Assembly (NCBI GenBank): GCA_902363255.1
Contig: CABIZO010000001.1
Coordinates: 372,001 to 436,000, forward strand
Length of the DNA stretch: 64,000 nucleotides
Direction of reading: 5' to 3'
From: Peptostreptococcaceae bacterium
Lineage (GTDB): Bacteria > Bacillota > Clostridia > Peptostreptococcales > Peptostreptococcaceae
Shown here: positions 33,714 through 42,118 of the stretch, one piece after another
Layout of the letters: each line of letters opens with the position of its first letter
How positions within the stretch are numbered: position 1 is the stretch's first letter
Translations under genes and position numbers: made by a program
The notes under the pieces: generated by a model
The model's database searches: none
Told to the model about the DNA's origin: nothing
Seen by the model: only the letters and a program-made list of their open reading frames with translations

Positions 33714-34982
33714 ATGAAATTCAAAAAATTTGCTTCATTAGCATTAGCTGCAGTCCTAACGACAGGATTAGTTACAGGATGTGGAAAAAGTAATGACTCT
33801 TCATCTGAAGAAATTGTAACAGAAATAACAGAGCCAGTAGAAGTAACATTCTGGCATGCAATGAACGGAGATTTAGAAACATCTCTAAAAAACTTAACAG
33901 ATAAGTTTATGAAAGAAAATCCAAACATAAAAGTAACTTTACAAAATCAATCAAGTTACCCAGAATTACAACAAAAAATAACTGCTACAACTGCAAGTCC
34001 AAAAGACTTACCAACAATTACTCAAGCATATCCACACTGGATGATAAATGCAATGCAAGATGAGTTACTTGTTGACTTAAAACCTTATATAGAAAATGAA
34101 ACAATAGGTGATAAAAATTACGAAGATATATTAGAAGGATTCAGAACTGCTAGTGAAATAGATGGTAAAATATATGGAATGCCTTTCAATAAATCAACAG
34201 AAGTTATATGGTATAATAAAACATTATTTGATGAGTTAGGATTAAAAGTTCCAACTACTTTTGAAGAATTCGCTGAAGCTGCAAAAACTATAACTGAGAA
34301 AAAAGGTATAGTTGGTGCAGGATTTGACTCATTAAACAACTTCTACACTACTTACTTAAAAAATAAAGGTGTAGATTTCAATAGTGAAACAGATGTAACT
34401 GGTGCAGAATCAGTTGAAGCTGCTAACTACTACTTAGATGGTGTAAAAGAAGGTTACTTCAGAATAGCTGGTACAGATATGTACTTATCAGGACCATTTG
34501 CTAACGAAACACTTGGTATGTACATAGGATCAAATGCTGGTGAATCATTTGTTAAGCAAGGTGTTGATGGTAAGTTTGAAGTAGGTGTTGCTGCTTATCC
34601 AGCTGAATCAGTTATGCAACAAGGTACTGATTTATATGTATTCAACAGTGCTTCAGCTGAACAAAAAACTGCTGCATTTGAATACTTAAAATTCTTATCA
34701 CAAACAGATAACCAAATAACTTGGGGAACTGAAACTGGATACATACCAGCTACAAAGAGTGCTATAGAATCAGATGAATATAAAAACTCAGGAACTTTAG
34801 TATCATCTATATTAAAAGATGCAACATCTAAAAACTTATTTATAAATGACGTTGCTCAAGGTGTTGATAGTGCTTACAATGAATCAAAAGTTGTAATGGA
34901 AGATATATTATCAGATGTAAACTCAGATGTGAAAGCTAAATTAGAAGCATACAAAAATACTTTAATGGGAATATACGAATAA
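33714..34982 (+). CDS. Cassette 1: lipoprotein solute-binding protein, UgpB-like
   Basis: A 422-residue binding protein with signal peptide and lipobox TGLVTGC (Cys23), then the CUT1 fold: VTFWHAMNGDLETSL near 42-56, SSYPELQQKITATTASPKDL, MPFNKSTEVIWYNKTLFDEL and FRIAGTDMYLSGPF. WHAMNG is typical of UgpB-type proteins that bind glycerol phosphates, so the ligand may be a phosphodiester. It lies 14 nt after the hydrolase gene with GGAGG upstream. A hairpin and 191 nt separate it from the phosphoesterase gene. Confidence 0.86.
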   Translation: MKFKKFASLALAAVLTTGLVTGCGKSNDSSSEEIVTEITEPVEVTFWHAMNGDLETSLKNLTDKFMKENPNIKVTLQNQSSYPELQQKITATTASPKDLPTITQAYPHWMINAMQDELLVDLKPYIENETIGDKNYEDILEGFRTASEIDGKIYGMPFNKSTEVIWYNKTLFDELGLKVPTTFEEFAEAAKTITEKKGIVGAGFDSLNNFYTTYLKNKGVDFNSETDVTGAESVEAANYYLDGVKEGYFRIAGTDMYLSGPFANETLGMYIGSNAGESFVKQGVDGKFEVGVAAYPAESVMQQGTDLYVFNSASAEQKTAAFEYLKFLSQTDNQITWGTETGYIPATKSAIESDEYKNSGTLVSSILKDATSKNLFINDVAQGVDSAYNESKVVMEDILSDVNSDVKAKLEAYKNTLMGIYE

Positions 34983-35015
34983 GTATTTGAAGTTAGATGT
35001 AATTTTAAAAGGAGG

Positions 35016-35050
35016 ATGTCTTAAGTTTTAAGACATCTTCTTTATTTTAT
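35016..35050 (+). terminator. Hairpin between binding-protein and phosphoesterase genes of cassette 1
   Basis: GATGTCTTAA and TTAAGACATC form a perfect 10-bp stem followed by TTCTTTATTTT. It is a terminator or partial terminator. It is absent from cassette 2, where the gap is 3 nt. Confidence 0.75.
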
Positions 35051-35173
35051 ATAGTTGGAATTTATAATTTATTTTGTTTATAGATAAATTACAAATTCAA
35101 GCTACTTAAAGTATAGTGGAACAATTTGTGGAGATATAATCAAAGTTAATTTTTTATATAGAAGGAGACAATT

Positions 35174-36688
35174 ATGAAACTAGTTATTTATCAAACAAGT
35201 GATTTACATGGATATGTATATCCTACAAACTATGTAACAGAACAACCTTTAGGAATTCTAAAAATAGGAAGCTTTATAAAAGAAGATGAATTAAATTACG
35301 ATAGATCTTTAAAAATAGATTGTGGAGATTTAGTACAAGGTTCAGCTCTTACGCATTATTTATCAAAACATGATATGAAAACTAATCCAATAATTGAAGG
35401 ATTAGAAAATATAAAATACGATGCTTATGTATTAGGTAATCACGAGTTCAACTATGGTTTAGATTATCTTAATAAATCATATTCACCAATAAGTGAAAAA
35501 ATAATAAATGCAAATATTGATGGATTAAAATTTGACACAAAACCTTATAAAATATTTGATTTTGATGGGTTCAAAGTTGGATGTATAGGATTCACAACAT
35601 CATTCATTCCTAATTGGGAGCAAGAATGTAACATAAAGGGATTAAGCTTCAATAACCCTGTGGAAATGTACGCAAAATATGAAAAGGAATTAAAAGAACA
35701 ATGTGATTTTATAATAGTTTGTTACCACGGTGGATTCGAAAGAAGTTTAGAAGATAATGTCACTCCAACAGAGGCTTTAACAAAAGAAAATCAAGGAAGT
35801 GAACTTTTAGAAAAATTTGATTCAATAGATATGGTTTTAAGTGGTCATCAACATAGATCATTTATAACAAAAATAAATGGAGTACTTTGTTCTCAACCAT
35901 TAAACAATGGACAAAACTTTACAAAAATAGTATTAGATACAGAAACTAAAGAAGTAGAATATGAGTTAGTACAAGTTAAAGATTTAGATATAAAAATAGA
36001 TGAAAATTTACAAAGCATATTTGAAGATGTGGAAAGTAAGTTACAAGTTTATTTAGATCAAGAAATAGGAGAGTTTGAAAAAGATATATTAGTAGATGAT
36101 TTGTTTGAAGCAAGACTTAAAGGTCATCCATTTATAAACTTCCTACACCAAGTTCATCTTGATGCTGGACAAGCTGATTTCTCTGCTTTATCTATGTTTG
36201 ATAGTACAATAGGATTCAAAAAAGTTGTATCTATTAGAGATGTATTAGTAAATTATCCATACCCAAATACTTTAAAAATATTAAAAGTAAAAGGTAAAAA
36301 AATTAAAGAGGCAATGGAAAAGAGTGCTACTTATTTTGTTGTTGAACATGATAAAGTAGGAGTAAATATTTCTTTCTTAGAGCCTAAAGTTCAACACTAT
36401 AACTATGATACTTTTGGTGGAATGACTTATGAAGTAGACTTAAATAGAGAATTCGGTGATAGAATAGTTTCAATGAAAAAAGATAATGTGGACATTGATT
36501 TAGACAAAAATTATACAATAGTAATGAATAATTATCGTGCTACAAATACTGCAATATATCCAAGTTATGAAGGTGCAGAAACTGTTAAAGAAATTAATTT
36601 AGATATAAGTGAAGTTATAATAGATTATATTCAAAATAAGAAGCAAGTTAATGTTATAGATGAAAGCAACTATGTAGTTAAATACTAA
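35174..36688 (+). CDS. Cassette 1: 5'-nucleotidase/cyclic phosphodiesterase-type metallophosphoesterase
   Basis: A 504-residue UshA/CpdB-like enzyme. Calcineurin-like motifs: TSDLHGYVYP (DxH), DCGDLVQGSA, LGNHEFNYG (GNHE), VCYHGG and LSGHQHRSF (GHxH). A 5'-nucleotidase C-terminal domain follows (LKGHPFINFLHQ, YNYDTFGGMTYEVDLN). Family members are usually secreted; here the protein starts directly at the first metal motif without a signal peptide, so it should be cytosolic and act on imported substrate. The RBS is AAGGAG. A terminator follows. Confidence 0.87.
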   Translation: MKLVIYQTSDLHGYVYPTNYVTEQPLGILKIGSFIKEDELNYDRSLKIDCGDLVQGSALTHYLSKHDMKTNPIIEGLENIKYDAYVLGNHEFNYGLDYLNKSYSPISEKIINANIDGLKFDTKPYKIFDFDGFKVGCIGFTTSFIPNWEQECNIKGLSFNNPVEMYAKYEKELKEQCDFIIVCYHGGFERSLEDNVTPTEALTKENQGSELLEKFDSIDMVLSGHQHRSFITKINGVLCSQPLNNGQNFTKIVLDTETKEVEYELVQVKDLDIKIDENLQSIFEDVESKLQVYLDQEIGEFEKDILVDDLFEARLKGHPFINFLHQVHLDAGQADFSALSMFDSTIGFKKVVSIRDVLVNYPYPNTLKILKVKGKKIKEAMEKSATYFVVEHDKVGVNISFLEPKVQHYNYDTFGGMTYEVDLNREFGDRIVSMKKDNVDIDLDKNYTIVMNNYRATNTAIYPSYEGAETVKEINLDISEVIIDYIQNKKQVNVIDESNYVVKY

Positions 36689-36694
36689 TAAAGC

Positions 36695-36731
36695 AAAAAG
36701 ATTGTGATTAAAAGTCACAATCTTTTTTTAT
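36695..36731 (+). terminator. Terminator between the two cassettes
   Basis: AAAAAGATTGTGA pairs with TCACAATCTTTTT followed by more T; 7 nt after the stop codon. Confidence 0.88.
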
Positions 36732-36787
36732 TTTTATAATAAGATTGACCACTTCAAGAAATAATATCTTTATGAGAGGTGAAAAGC

Positions 36788-37858
36788 ATGATACATATTA
36801 AAGAATTAAAAAAAGTTTATGATAATGGATATGAAGCATTAAAAAGCATAAATCTTGAAATAAATGAAGGTGAATTAGTTTGTTTATTAGGTCCAAGTGG
36901 ATGTGGAAAAACAACAATACTAAATTTATTATCAGGATTACTAGATCCTACTAGTGGTGATATTAGATTTAATAATGAATCAGTTATAGATAAGCATCCT
37001 AAAGACCGTAATATAGGATTGGTGTTTCAAAATTACGCATTATATCCACACATGACAGTTTTAGAAAATGTTATGTTTCCATTGACTGTAGGGAAGAAAA
37101 AGAAGTCAAAAGAAGAAGCTATGGAAATAGCAAGAAAATATATGAAAATAACTAGTATAGAAGAATTGGAAAATAAAAAGCCAGGAGAAATGTCTGGTGG
37201 TCAACAACAACGTGTTGCAATCACAAGGGCTTTAGTGCAAAGTCCAAAAGTTTTACTTCTAGATGAACCTTTAAGTAACTTGGATGCCAGACTTAGATTA
37301 AAAATCAGAGAAGAAATTAGAAGACTAGTAAAAGAAATAGGGATTACTACCATATTTGTAACCCATGACCAAGAAGAAGCTTTATCTATAAGTGACAGGA
37401 TAGTTCTAATGAATCAAGGTGTGGTTCAACAATTTGATGTACCTCAGAATTTATATTTGGAGCCAGCAAATTTATTTGTGGCAAAATTCATGGGTAATCC
37501 AATTATAAATATTTTTGAAATGAAAAGAGAAAACAATATTTTAGTGGGTGAGGATTTTTCTATTGATCTTAATTTAATTAAGAAAGATAGAATGAGAAAA
37601 GAATTAACTGAGGAAAAATATATAGTAGGTATACGAGCAGAATACTTTGTTCTAAGTGAAAATCCTTTATTCAAAACAAAAATAGAATCTGTAGAACTAA
37701 TAGGAAAAGACTGTATTTTAAACTTTAAAATTAACAATAAAAACTCTAAATCAATTACGGATATATCTAATCATGTGCAAGAAGGTGATGAAATTGGGTT
37801 TGATATAGACTATGAAAATATTTATATATTCAAAGAAGACGGAGAGAGGGTTTACTAA
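36788..37858 (+). CDS. Cassette 2: ABC importer ATPase, UgpC/MsmK-like
   Basis: A 356-residue paralogue of the 29642 ATPase, the same length and with most residues identical in the nucleotide-binding half (GPSGCGKTT, FQNYALYPHM, MSGGQQQRVAITRA, LLLDEPLSNLDA, VTHDQEEAL). The C-terminal regulatory half diverges more (GIRAEYFVLS in place of GIRPEYFVTS). The start at 36788 follows GAGAGGTGA; the in-frame GTG at 36779 is part of that RBS. It begins 99 nt after the cassette 1 phosphoesterase gene. Confidence 0.9.
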   Translation: MIHIKELKKVYDNGYEALKSINLEINEGELVCLLGPSGCGKTTILNLLSGLLDPTSGDIRFNNESVIDKHPKDRNIGLVFQNYALYPHMTVLENVMFPLTVGKKKKSKEEAMEIARKYMKITSIEELENKKPGEMSGGQQQRVAITRALVQSPKVLLLDEPLSNLDARLRLKIREEIRRLVKEIGITTIFVTHDQEEALSISDRIVLMNQGVVQQFDVPQNLYLEPANLFVAKFMGNPIINIFEMKRENNILVGEDFSIDLNLIKKDRMRKELTEEKYIVGIRAEYFVLSENPLFKTKIESVELIGKDCILNFKINNKNSKSITDISNHVQEGDEIGFDIDYENIYIFKEDGERVY

Positions 37859-38739
37859 TGAGAAAAATGAAGTATAGTGCTGAAAATGCACCTCAAGCAT
37901 GGTTATATTTGCTACCAGCTTTAATCATAATAGTGATATTTCATGTATATCCGCTTATAAAAACTTTTATTATATCATTTGAAAAAGGAACTCTAAACAA
38001 CTTAGTTTTCAATGGAATAAATAATTATAGAGTTGTATTGGCAGATCCTAAATTTCATAAAGCAATATTAAACACCACACTATATTCTTTTACTGTAGTT
38101 CCAATAGGTGTAATTATTGCTATGATTATTGCACTTACAATATTTGAAAAAATTAAAAATAAAGACATATTTGAAACTATATTCTTTATACCTTATTTAA
38201 CTAGTATTATAGCTGTAGGTATAGTATTTAGATTTTTACTAAATAGGGACTATGGATTTGTGAATTATATACTAGGGTTCATAAATATTGGTCCAATTAA
38301 TTTTCTAGATGACCCTAATATGAGTATGGTAACACTTATTATTTTTGGTATTTGGCAAGGTTTAGCTTTCAACATAATAATATTACTTTCAGGTCTTAGA
38401 AATGTTGATAGAAATTATTATAAAGTTGCTGACATGTTTGGAGCAACTAAGTCAGAGCAGTTTTTTAGAATAACATTACCTCAGATGATACCTATACTGA
38501 CATTTTTATTAATGGTTAACTTTATAAATGCGTTTAAGGTTTATTCTCAGGTATTTGCCATATTCAATGGAAAAGCAGGTATAGCAGATAGTGCTACTAC
38601 AGCTGTATTCTATATTTTCAATAAATTCTATGTGGAATATCGTTATGGTCAAGGAATGGCTGCAGCAGTTATATTATTCTTGCTTATATTGCTATTTACC
38701 TTAATACAAAACTATATAATGAAAAAATTATCTGAGTAG
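37858..38739 (+). CDS. Cassette 2: ABC permease, UgpA-like
   Basis: A 293-residue counterpart of the 30712 permease, equal in length and colinear throughout (SAENAPQAWLYLLPALIII, coupling loop YYKVADMFGATKSEQFFRIT, YRYGQGMAAAVILF). The ATG overlaps the ATPase stop codon as TAATG, exactly as in cassette 1. Confidence 0.88.
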   Translation: MRKMKYSAENAPQAWLYLLPALIIIVIFHVYPLIKTFIISFEKGTLNNLVFNGINNYRVVLADPKFHKAILNTTLYSFTVVPIGVIIAMIIALTIFEKIKNKDIFETIFFIPYLTSIIAVGIVFRFLLNRDYGFVNYILGFINIGPINFLDDPNMSMVTLIIFGIWQGLAFNIIILLSGLRNVDRNYYKVADMFGATKSEQFFRITLPQMIPILTFLLMVNFINAFKVYSQVFAIFNGKAGIADSATTAVFYIFNKFYVEYRYGQGMAAAVILFLLILLFTLIQNYIMKKLSE

Positions 38740-38747
38740 GTGAGAAT

Positions 38748-39566
38748 ATGAAACAATTTACTACAATTATATCAAAAGTATTTATTGTTATTATGGCTGT
38801 GATAACATTATTCCCATTTGTATATATGATTTTATCTAGTTTAATGACTTTTCAGGAAGCAACTAGTATACCACCAACGCTAATTCCAAAGTCCTTAAAC
38901 TGGCAAAACTTTTCGGAAGCCATGAAACAAGCACCTTTTGTAAGATATTTCTTTAATACAATTTTTGTGGCAGGAGTATCAACACTAGGAACATTAATAA
39001 CATCTGTTCTATCAGCTTTTGCATTAGTTAAATTAGAGTTTAAATATAAAAATATATTATCAGCTGCAATGGTTACTTTATTAATGGTGCCTTACGAAGT
39101 TACTGTATTTACAAATTATCAAACTATAGCTCAATTGGGATTATTAGATACCTACACAGCTTTAATAGTACCGTCTCTTGCAAGTGTATTTTATATTTTC
39201 TATTTAAGAGGATATATATCCAGTATCCCAATGTCTTATTATAAGGCAGCAAAAGTAGATGGATGTAGTGATTTGGAATTTATAACAAGAATATTAGTTC
39301 CATTAATAAAACCATCTTTATTCACCATGGGAATACTAAGTTTTATAGGAGGTTGGAATTCCTTTTTATGGCCAATATTAGTTACTAATAGTAAAGAAAT
39401 GAGACTTCTTAGTAATGGGCTTAGTGCATTTGCAACAGAAAGTGGTACAAATGTGCAATTACAAATGGCTGCATCAACAATAGCCATAGTACCAATACTG
39501 ATTATATACTTACTATTTAGGAAAGAAATAATTAAAGGAGTTGCTAGCAGTGGTATTAAAGGATAA
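38748..39566 (+). CDS. Cassette 2: ABC permease, UgpE-like
   Basis: A 272-residue counterpart of the 31602 permease with canonical coupling loop YKAAKVDGCSDLEFITRILV and C-terminus VASSGIKG. The 8-nt gap to the preceding gene and the 17-nt overlap with the hydrolase gene reproduce cassette 1 precisely. Confidence 0.88.
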   Translation: MKQFTTIISKVFIVIMAVITLFPFVYMILSSLMTFQEATSIPPTLIPKSLNWQNFSEAMKQAPFVRYFFNTIFVAGVSTLGTLITSVLSAFALVKLEFKYKNILSAAMVTLLMVPYEVTVFTNYQTIAQLGLLDTYTALIVPSLASVFYIFYLRGYISSIPMSYYKAAKVDGCSDLEFITRILVPLIKPSLFTMGILSFIGGWNSFLWPILVTNSKEMRLLSNGLSAFATESGTNVQLQMAASTIAIVPILIIYLLFRKEIIKGVASSGIKG

Positions 39567-40839
39567 AAAAACAAAAATTACATTTCATAATGGGATATTA
39601 ACCATTGGAGGAACTATTATAGAAGTAGTATATGAAGATAGCCATATATTCTTTGATTTTGGAAGTGAGTACAATCCATCAGATCCAAAACAACCAGAAA
39701 ACTTACAAGATTTATTAGATATGAATCTTGTTCCTTATATAGATAATATATTTGATCCAGGGATTTCATTAAAGGGATATAAATCTAAAGAAGATAAATT
39801 TAATAATACAGCTGTATTTTTATCACATATGCATTTAGATCATTCAAAAATAATTAATTATTTAAATCCTGAGATACCATTATATACATTAGAAGGTACA
39901 AAGTCGCTGCTTAACACTTTAAATATAAATAATGATTTTTTATTTCCTTTTGATGAAAAAAGAGAATATAACACTCGTAATATGATAGGAGTAAAAGAAA
40001 ACGAGGTAATAGAAGTAGGGAAAATTAAGGTAAAGGTAATGCCAGTGGACCATGATGCTTATGGAGCTTGCGGACTATTAATAGAAACACCCGATTTAGT
40101 AATTTCTTACACAGGGGATATAAGATTACATGGATATAGAGAAAAAGATACACTTCAGTTTTGCAAAGAAAGTGAAAACTGTGATGTGCTTTTAATTGAA
40201 GGAGTTACAGTTTCATTTAAAGATTTTGATGATGAAGATGATGAAATATGCAATGAAAATGAATTAATAAAAAGAATAAATGAAGTAGTAAATAGTAACA
40301 CTAATAAACAGATAACTTTTAATTATTATATTTCAAATATAGAAAGAATCTTAAATATAATAAAAACAAATCCAAGAAAAGTTGTTTTAGATGCATATTA
40401 TTCATATGTACTAAAGGAAGCTAGTGGATATGAATCTTATTACTACAAACTAGATGACAAGGATTATGCTCTAAATCCTAAGTTTGAAATTCAATTTAAG
40501 GATTTTTTAGAAGATGAGAGTGAATATATGTGGCAATTGGACACTCTTGCCCTTAAATACTTGGATGATTTAAAAGAAAATGGAGTGTATATTCATTCAA
40601 ATGCAACACCATTAGGGCCTTTTGATCCTAGTTATGAACCTTTTGTAGAAAGATTCAAAGAAAAGAATATTGAATTTGTAATAGCATCATGTAGTGGACA
40701 TGCTCATCCTAAGGATTTGATAAAAATAATAAATTTAATTAAACCTAAGTTATTAGTACCAATACACTCTTATAAACCAGAGAAACTTTATAATGAGCAT
40801 GGAGAAAGATTATTACCTAAGAAAAATCAGACTATTTAA
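39550..40839 (+). CDS. Cassette 2: RNase J-like (beta-CASP) MBL-fold hydrolase
   Basis: A 429-residue counterpart of the 32404 hydrolase. HxHxDH is SHMHLDHSK; PVDHDAYGACG, SYTGDIRLHG, IEGVTVSF, ASCSGHAHPKDL and LLVPIHSYKPE are all retained, so both copies look catalytically competent. The acidic insert DFDDEDDEICNEN near residue 222 differs from copy 1 and marks the most divergent part. I start it at GTG 39550, the position conserved with cassette 1 after AAAGGAG; TTG 39541 is an alternative start. Confidence 0.75.
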   Translation: MVLKDKKTKITFHNGILTIGGTIIEVVYEDSHIFFDFGSEYNPSDPKQPENLQDLLDMNLVPYIDNIFDPGISLKGYKSKEDKFNNTAVFLSHMHLDHSKIINYLNPEIPLYTLEGTKSLLNTLNINNDFLFPFDEKREYNTRNMIGVKENEVIEVGKIKVKVMPVDHDAYGACGLLIETPDLVISYTGDIRLHGYREKDTLQFCKESENCDVLLIEGVTVSFKDFDDEDDEICNENELIKRINEVVNSNTNKQITFNYYISNIERILNIIKTNPRKVVLDAYYSYVLKEASGYESYYYKLDDKDYALNPKFEIQFKDFLEDESEYMWQLDTLALKYLDDLKENGVYIHSNATPLGPFDPSYEPFVERFKEKNIEFVIASCSGHAHPKDLIKIINLIKPKLLVPIHSYKPEKLYNEHGERLLPKKNQTI

Positions 40840-40855
40840 AGGAGGCACAGGGGTA

Positions 40856-42115
40856 ATGAAATTTAAATCTTTAGTATCAATAGCACTATCAGTAATATTA
40901 CTAGTAGGATGTTCAAACAAAAAACAAACTGAGCAAACTACTGAAGAAATAGTTACAGAATTAAAAAATCCTGTGGAAATAACATTTTGGCATGCAATGA
41001 ATGGAGATCAAGAAACGGCTTTAAAAAATTTAGTAGATAAATTTGAAAAAGAAAATACTAATATCAAAGTAACTTTACAAAATCAATCTAGTTATCCAGA
41101 CTTACAACAAAAAATAACTGCAACAACTGCAAGTCCAAAGGATTTACCAACTATTACACAGGCTTATCCAGACTGGCTTTTAAATGCTATGGATGAAAAC
41201 TTAGTAGTAGATTTAAAACCATATATAGAAAATGATACTCTTAAATTTGATAATTATGATGATATATTAGAAGGATTTAGACAAGCATCGACTATAGATG
41301 GAAAAATTTATGGAATTCCATTTAATAAATCTACAGAAGTTTTATGGTATAACAAAACTTTATTAGACAAACATAATATAGCAGTTCCAAAAACTTACGA
41401 AGAATTTGAAAAAGCAGCAGAAGATGTTAAAGAAAAGGCAAATATAGTTGGAGGTGGATTTGATTCACTAAGTAACTACTATACAACATACTTAAAAAAT
41501 GAAGGTGTTACATTTGATTCAAAGTTAGACCCAACAAGTGAAAAATCTGAAGATGCTGTTGAGTATTATTTAGATGGTATAAGAGATGGATACTTTAGAA
41601 TAGCTGGAACTGACAAGTACTTATCAGGTCCTTTTGGTAATGAAACAATAGCTTTATATATAGGTTCTAATGCAGGAGAAGCTTTTGTAAAAGAAGGTGT
41701 AGGAGATAAATTTGAAATAGGAGTTGCACCATATCCAGCTAAATATGTTATGCAACAAGGTACAGATTTATTTGTATTCTCTAGTGCTACAGCAGAACAA
41801 AAAACAGCAGCATATAAACTTTTACAATTCTTAACAACAAAAGAGAGCCAAATAGAATGGGGAAAAGCAACTGGATATATCCCTGTTAGAAAGAGTGCTA
41901 TAGAATCAGATGAATATAAAAATTCAGGAACATTAATAGCACCTATATTAGCGGATGCAACAAAGAATCTATTTACAAATCCAGTTGTAAAAGGTATGGA
42001 TAGTGCATTCCGTGAATCTAATACTGTATTAGAATCAATATTAGCAGACACAAACTCAAATGTTAAATCAAAATTAGAAGCATTTAAATCAACTTTAATG
42101 GGAATTTGGGAATAA
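40856..42115 (+). CDS. Cassette 2: lipoprotein solute-binding protein, UgpB-like
   Basis: A 419-residue lipoprotein (lipobox ILLVGC, Cys near 19) colinear with the 33714 protein: ITFWHAMNGDQETALKNL, SSYPDLQQKITATTASPKDL, IPFNKSTEVLWYNKTLLDKH, FRIAGTDKYLSGPF. The ligand-pocket segments look conserved between copies, which argues for related ligands; the surface differs more. The start at 40856 follows AAAGGAGG; an upstream in-frame ATG at 40793 lies inside the hydrolase gene and is not credible. Confidence 0.86.
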   Translation: MKFKSLVSIALSVILLVGCSNKKQTEQTTEEIVTELKNPVEITFWHAMNGDQETALKNLVDKFEKENTNIKVTLQNQSSYPDLQQKITATTASPKDLPTITQAYPDWLLNAMDENLVVDLKPYIENDTLKFDNYDDILEGFRQASTIDGKIYGIPFNKSTEVLWYNKTLLDKHNIAVPKTYEEFEKAAEDVKEKANIVGGGFDSLSNYYTTYLKNEGVTFDSKLDPTSEKSEDAVEYYLDGIRDGYFRIAGTDKYLSGPFGNETIALYIGSNAGEAFVKEGVGDKFEIGVAPYPAKYVMQQGTDLFVFSSATAEQKTAAYKLLQFLTTKESQIEWGKATGYIPVRKSAIESDEYKNSGTLIAPILADATKNLFTNPVVKGMDSAFRESNTVLESILADTNSNVKSKLEAFKSTLMGIWE

Positions 42116-42118
42116 AAA

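Noticed and set aside
36745..36767. TTGACC/TAATAT promoter before cassette 2
   Set aside because: The spacing is only 11 bp, too short for a sigma-A promoter.
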